DNA of 64,000 nt, taken from contig JBKPAJ010000086.1 in the NCBI GenBank assembly GCA_046726375.1, positions 1-64,000 on the forward strand. Reading direction: 5' to 3'. Below, one piece after another: positions 61,081-64,000 of this stretch. The translations under genes and the position numbers were made by a program. Source of the DNA: DASPWV01 sp046726375 (lineage in GTDB: Bacteria; Acidobacteriota; Vicinamibacteria; Vicinamibacterales; UBA2999). A model generated the notes under the pieces. That model was given only the letters and a program-made list of their open reading frames with translations. It was not told the origin of the DNA and searched no databases. Each line of letters begins with the position of its first letter. Positions within the stretch are counted from its first letter, which is position 1.

Positions 61081-63765
61081 CTACGGTTTTGCTTCTTTCC
61101 AGTTCTCGCCAATCCCCACGTCCACGTCCAGCGGCACGTTGAGCGGTACGGCGTGCGCCATCTTGTCACTTACGAGCGACGCGATGTCGTCCACCTGCTC
61201 GGCAGGCGCTTCGAACAGCAATTCGTCGTGGACGGTCAGAATCATGCGCGCGGAGGGGAACCGCTCGTCTAGGGCGGCATAGACGTCGATCATCGCGCGT
61301 TTCAAGATGTCGGCGGCCGTTCCCTGAATCGGAAGATTCACGGCCACGCGTTCCGCGGCAGATCGGATTTGGCCGTTGCGATTGGTGATCTCGGGCACCG
61401 GACGCCGGCGGCCGAACATCGTTTTCACGACACCCGTGCGGCGCGCGTCCTCGAGAGTCCGATCGATGAATCCGCGGACTTTGGGAAAGCCGGCAAAGTA
61501 CGCATCAATGAATTCCTGCGCGGCCTGCTGCGTGACACCGATGTCCTTTGCGAGCGTGAACGCGGTTTTTCCATAGAGCAGCGCGTAATTTACGATTTTG
61601 GCCCGGCGGCGCAGTTCATGCCGATCGAGGCCCGGATTCGGGCCAAACACCTTGAGCGCAGTCTGATCGTGAATGTCCTCACGTCGAGAAAACGCGGCGG
61701 TGAGCGATTCGTCTCCCGAAAGATGCGCGAGCACGCGGAGCTCGATTTGCGAGTAGTCGACTGAGATCAGCTTGTGACCCCGTTCCGCGATGAACGCGCG
61801 GCGGATCTGGCGGCCGACCTCCGTACGAATCGGGATGTTCTGAAGGTTTGGATCGCTGCTCGACAGACGGCCCGTTGCCGCCACCGCCTGGTTAAACGAG
61901 GTATGCACGCGTCCGGTTGCTGGATTGATCAACTGCGGCAAGGCGTCGATGTAGGTGCCCTTCAGTTTCGCCAGCGCGCGCCACTCGAGGATCAGCCGCG
62001 GCAAGTCGTGGGCGAGCGCGAGCTCCTCGAGCACTTCGACCGCCGTCGAAGGGGTTCTGGTAGCGCCCGTACGCTTCACGACCGGCAGCTTCAGCTTGTC
62101 GAACAGGATCTCGGCGAGCTGCTTCGGCGAGGCGATGTTGAACTCTTCGCCCGCCATCGCGAAGATGGCTTTGCCGCGATCGTTGAGTTCGCTCTCGACC
62201 AGCGCAGCCTGCGACGAAAGCGCGCGGCCATCGATGCGGATGCCGACACGCTCCAGGCTGGCAAGAATCGGCACGAGCGGCAATTCGAGCTCGCGATACA
62301 CCGCCTCGACCCCAGACGAAACCAGCATTGGGGCGAGACGTGCCGCGAGCTGCAGCGCGAGGTCGGCGCGCTCGCCGGCAAAATCAACCAGGCCGTCCAC
62401 CGGCACCTGCGCAAACCGCAACGCCTTGGTGCCTTTGCCACACACTTCCTCTTGCGTCAGCGCCTTGTAACCGAGTTGTTCCAGAACCGTCGGCTCGAGC
62501 TCCTGGCTCGATTTAGTGGCGTCGATGAGATAGCTCGCCAGCATGGTGTCCATGTCGAGGCCGGCAAGCGACACGCCATGCTGCGCGAGCACGACGACGT
62601 CGGCCTTGAGATCGTGCCCCACCTTGAGAACACCAGGGTCCTCGAGCAGCGGTTTGAGTGCGTCGAGAACGGTGTCACGCCCCAGCGTGGTGCCGCCGCC
62701 GAAACCCTGGTGCGCCAGCGGCACATACCGCGCGCGGCGGGGAGCGGTGGCGAACACGAGGCCCACCAGCGTGGCGCGGACGCATGACGGGCCGTCGGCG
62801 ACGATTCGGAGCGCAACGCGCCCTGCTTCGCGCAGCTCGCGCACCAGCGCGTCCAATTCTTCCGGCGTGGTGACGGTTGCGTAATCCTTTTCAATCGACG
62901 AAGCTGTTGGCGCGTACTCGGTGACCAGCGTCCGGAAGCCGAGTTTGGAAAACAGCTCGTAGCACTTCTCGCGCGACGCGCCCAGGTAGCGGAAGCGCTC
63001 GGGATTGAACGCCAGATCGACGTCGGTGCGCAGCTTGACGAGCTCACGGCTTTGGCGCGCGTCTTCGGCGTGAGCCTTGAGTCCTTCGCGGTATTTCTTC
63101 TGTGCTACCTCGTCTGCGCGCGCGAGGAGATTGTCGAGCGATCCGTAGGCGGCGATTAAATCCTTCGCGCCCTTTTCACCGATCCCCGGCACGCCCTTGA
63201 CGTTGTCGACGCTGTCGCCCATGAGCGCGAGCACGTCGATGACCTGAGCAGGAGTGACGCCAAACTTCTCCTTCACGGCATCGGCATCAAACCACGCGCC
63301 TTCATCGCGTGGGTTGTAGACCCGGATGCCGTCGCCGACGAGCTGAAAGAAGTCTTTGTCACCCGTAACGATCGCGACTTTGAACCCGTTGTCCGCCGCT
63401 CGTTGCGCCATCGTGGCAATGACGTCATCGGCTTCGAATCCTTCGGCGGTGTAGACCGGCACCCCGAGCGCCTCGCAGGCCTCGTGCACCCACGCGGTTT
63501 GCTCCACGAGGTCGTCCGGCATCGCCGAGCGCGTCGCTTTGTAATCCGCTGCCATCTGCGAGCGGAACGTTGGCCGCGGCAGATCAAACGACGCCGCGAT
63601 GTACGAAGGCTGATGATCGTTGATCAACTTGCGCAGCATCGTGACGAAGCCGTACACGGCGTTCGTCGAACGCCCGTCAGGACCCGTGAGCCCGCGGATC
63701 GCGTGATAGGCGCGATACATCTGGTTGCTGCCGTCGATCAGAAAGAGGGTTGGTTGGTCGGGCAT
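61081..63765 (-). CDS. polA: DNA polymerase I
   Basis: An 894-residue Pol I. The 5' nuclease domain (1-290) has its acidic sites (LFLIDGSNQMYRAYHAI, EADDVIATMAQRA, VTGDKDFFQLV, LMGDSVDNVKGVPGIGEKGA). The 3'-5' exonuclease-like domain (about 310-480) lacks the first Asp-x-Glu pair (VALRIVADG stands where FDTET is usual), though later acidic residues remain. The polymerase domain has motif A VDYSQIELRVLAHLS, motif B RAKIVNYALLYG with Tyr727 at the position of E. coli Phe762, and motif C MILTVHDELLFEAP. It fills repair gaps and removes Okazaki primers. Proofreading is probably lost. Confidence 0.94.
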   Translation of the reverse strand: MPDQPTLFLIDGSNQMYRAYHAIRGLTGPDGRSTNAVYGFVTMLRKLINDHQPSYIAASFDLPRPTFRSQMAADYKATRSAMPDDLVEQTAWVHEACEALGVPVYTAEGFEADDVIATMAQRAADNGFKVAIVTGDKDFFQLVGDGIRVYNPRDEGAWFDADAVKEKFGVTPAQVIDVLALMGDSVDNVKGVPGIGEKGAKDLIAAYGSLDNLLARADEVAQKKYREGLKAHAEDARQSRELVKLRTDVDLAFNPERFRYLGASREKCYELFSKLGFRTLVTEYAPTASSIEKDYATVTTPEELDALVRELREAGRVALRIVADGPSCVRATLVGLVFATAPRRARYVPLAHQGFGGGTTLGRDTVLDALKPLLEDPGVLKVGHDLKADVVVLAQHGVSLAGLDMDTMLASYLIDATKSSQELEPTVLEQLGYKALTQEEVCGKGTKALRFAQVPVDGLVDFAGERADLALQLAARLAPMLVSSGVEAVYRELELPLVPILASLERVGIRIDGRALSSQAALVESELNDRGKAIFAMAGEEFNIASPKQLAEILFDKLKLPVVKRTGATRTPSTAVEVLEELALAHDLPRLILEWRALAKLKGTYIDALPQLINPATGRVHTSFNQAVAATGRLSSSDPNLQNIPIRTEVGRQIRRAFIAERGHKLISVDYSQIELRVLAHLSGDESLTAAFSRREDIHDQTALKVFGPNPGLDRHELRRRAKIVNYALLYGKTAFTLAKDIGVTQQAAQEFIDAYFAGFPKVRGFIDRTLEDARRTGVVKTMFGRRRPVPEITNRNGQIRSAAERVAVNLPIQGTAADILKRAMIDVYAALDERFPSARMILTVHDELLFEAPAEQVDDIASLVSDKMAHAVPLNVPLDVDVGIGENWKEAKP

Positions 63766-63803
63766 GGAGACGCCGAAACCTCTATTATCAATGATGGTCG
63801 CGC

Positions 63804-63809
63804 TATGAT
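63804..63809 (+). promoter_or_regulatory. -10-like TATGAT, 6 nt before the lipoprotein start
   Basis: TATGAT, six bases (GGCCTC), GTG 63816. Same N6 spacing as at five other genes. Confidence 0.5.
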
Positions 63810-63815
63810 GGCCTC

Positions 63816-64000
63816 GTGCGCTTGTTCGTGTTTGCGGCCGTCGGTGCCGCGGCGTTTCTGACGACGGCGTGTGGTGGCAATATTCTCTCGCGCAAATACG
63901 AGTACGACGAGGACATCTATCTCGCGCTCGATGGCTCAGCGACGGTCTATCTGAACGCCTCCGTGCCGGCCCTCGTTGCGCTGCGTGGCCTCCATCTCGA
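63816..64000 (+). CDS. Lipoprotein of unknown function (3' partial)
   Basis: GTG 63816 opens a frame that runs off the window: RLFVFAAVGAAAFLTTACGG is a short signal peptide with lipobox LTTAC, followed by YEYDEDIYLALDGSATVYLN and ASVPALVALRGL. The mature part looks like a beta-rich domain seen after many acidobacterial lipoboxes, but I recognise no named family. The start is set by the lipobox and the -10 spacing; polA is divergent, 50 bases away. Confidence 0.65.
   Translation, partial: MRLFVFAAVGAAAFLTTACGGNILSRKYEYDEDIYLALDGSATVYLNASVPALVALRGLHL

Overview
The window is 64 kb of high-GC bacterial chromosome. Its gene set (PknB-type kinases with TPR tails, M61 and M49 peptidases, a penicillin-acylase-type hydrolase, a DUF5916 outer-membrane protein, several DinB-fold proteins, PEGA-domain protein relics, a fused CoxA-CoxC oxidase subunit) looks like Acidobacteriota, most likely class Vicinamibacteria. 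That placement is inference from gene families. No rRNA gene, intact tRNA, CRISPR array, prophage or intact insertion sequence was seen.

Layout. 1-10 kb: the end of a vanadium-haloperoxidase-like gene, then a run of decayed genes (GNAT, sortilin-like C-terminus, a tRNA-like fragment, SRPBCC, NHL, serine-hydrolase and subtilase remnants, and a DinB gene with two compensating frameshifts) among a few intact genes (membrane protein, thioesterase, SRPBCC protein, ArsR regulator, cytochrome c, GT39-like glycosyltransferase). 10-19 kb: DinB, ferrochelatase, a MASE1 hybrid histidine kinase, a Ser/Thr kinase with TPRs, an M61 peptidase and, overlapping it, a rhodanese gene with an in-frame TGA at a likely active-site cysteine. 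19-23.4 kb, minus strand: an aa3-type cytochrome oxidase operon (CoxA-CoxC fusion, small CPFC membrane protein, CoxB) followed by a sigma-54 response regulator. 23.4-29.6 kb: second M61 peptidase, DUF5916 protein, a small protein ending in Cys-Cys, an ArsA/Get3-type ATPase, DinB. 29.6-35.5 kb: acylase; an ArgH-like lyase and a sodium:solute symporter with two 30-32 aa membrane microproteins. 35.5-36.4 kb: YciI-like gene and a frameshifted asparaginase. 36.4-45.1 kb: MBL/beta-CASP hydrolase, M49 peptidase, HEAT-cyclophilin fusion, aminotransferase, amylomaltase. 45.1-49.6 kb, minus strand: hybrid histidine kinase, TPR protein, RmuC. 49.6-52.5 kb: a broken M28 peptidase and a PEGA gene split by an exact 1,593-bp inversion. 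52.6-64 kb: periplasmic DinB, M23 peptidase, beta-barrel protein, DUF1015-serA-serC, PcnB, a secreted helical protein, PolA, and the start of a lipoprotein.

Three things stand out. The rhodanese is a candidate selenoprotein: the frame stays open to a full-length end and a hairpin follows the TGA at a suitable distance. The PEGA gene can be restored in frame at both ends by flipping one segment. At six genes a -10-like hexamer sits exactly 6 nt before the start codon, which predicts leaderless mRNAs. Convergent gene pairs are often separated by hairpins or short simple-sequence repeats. All assignments rest on motif reading by eye, without database searches.
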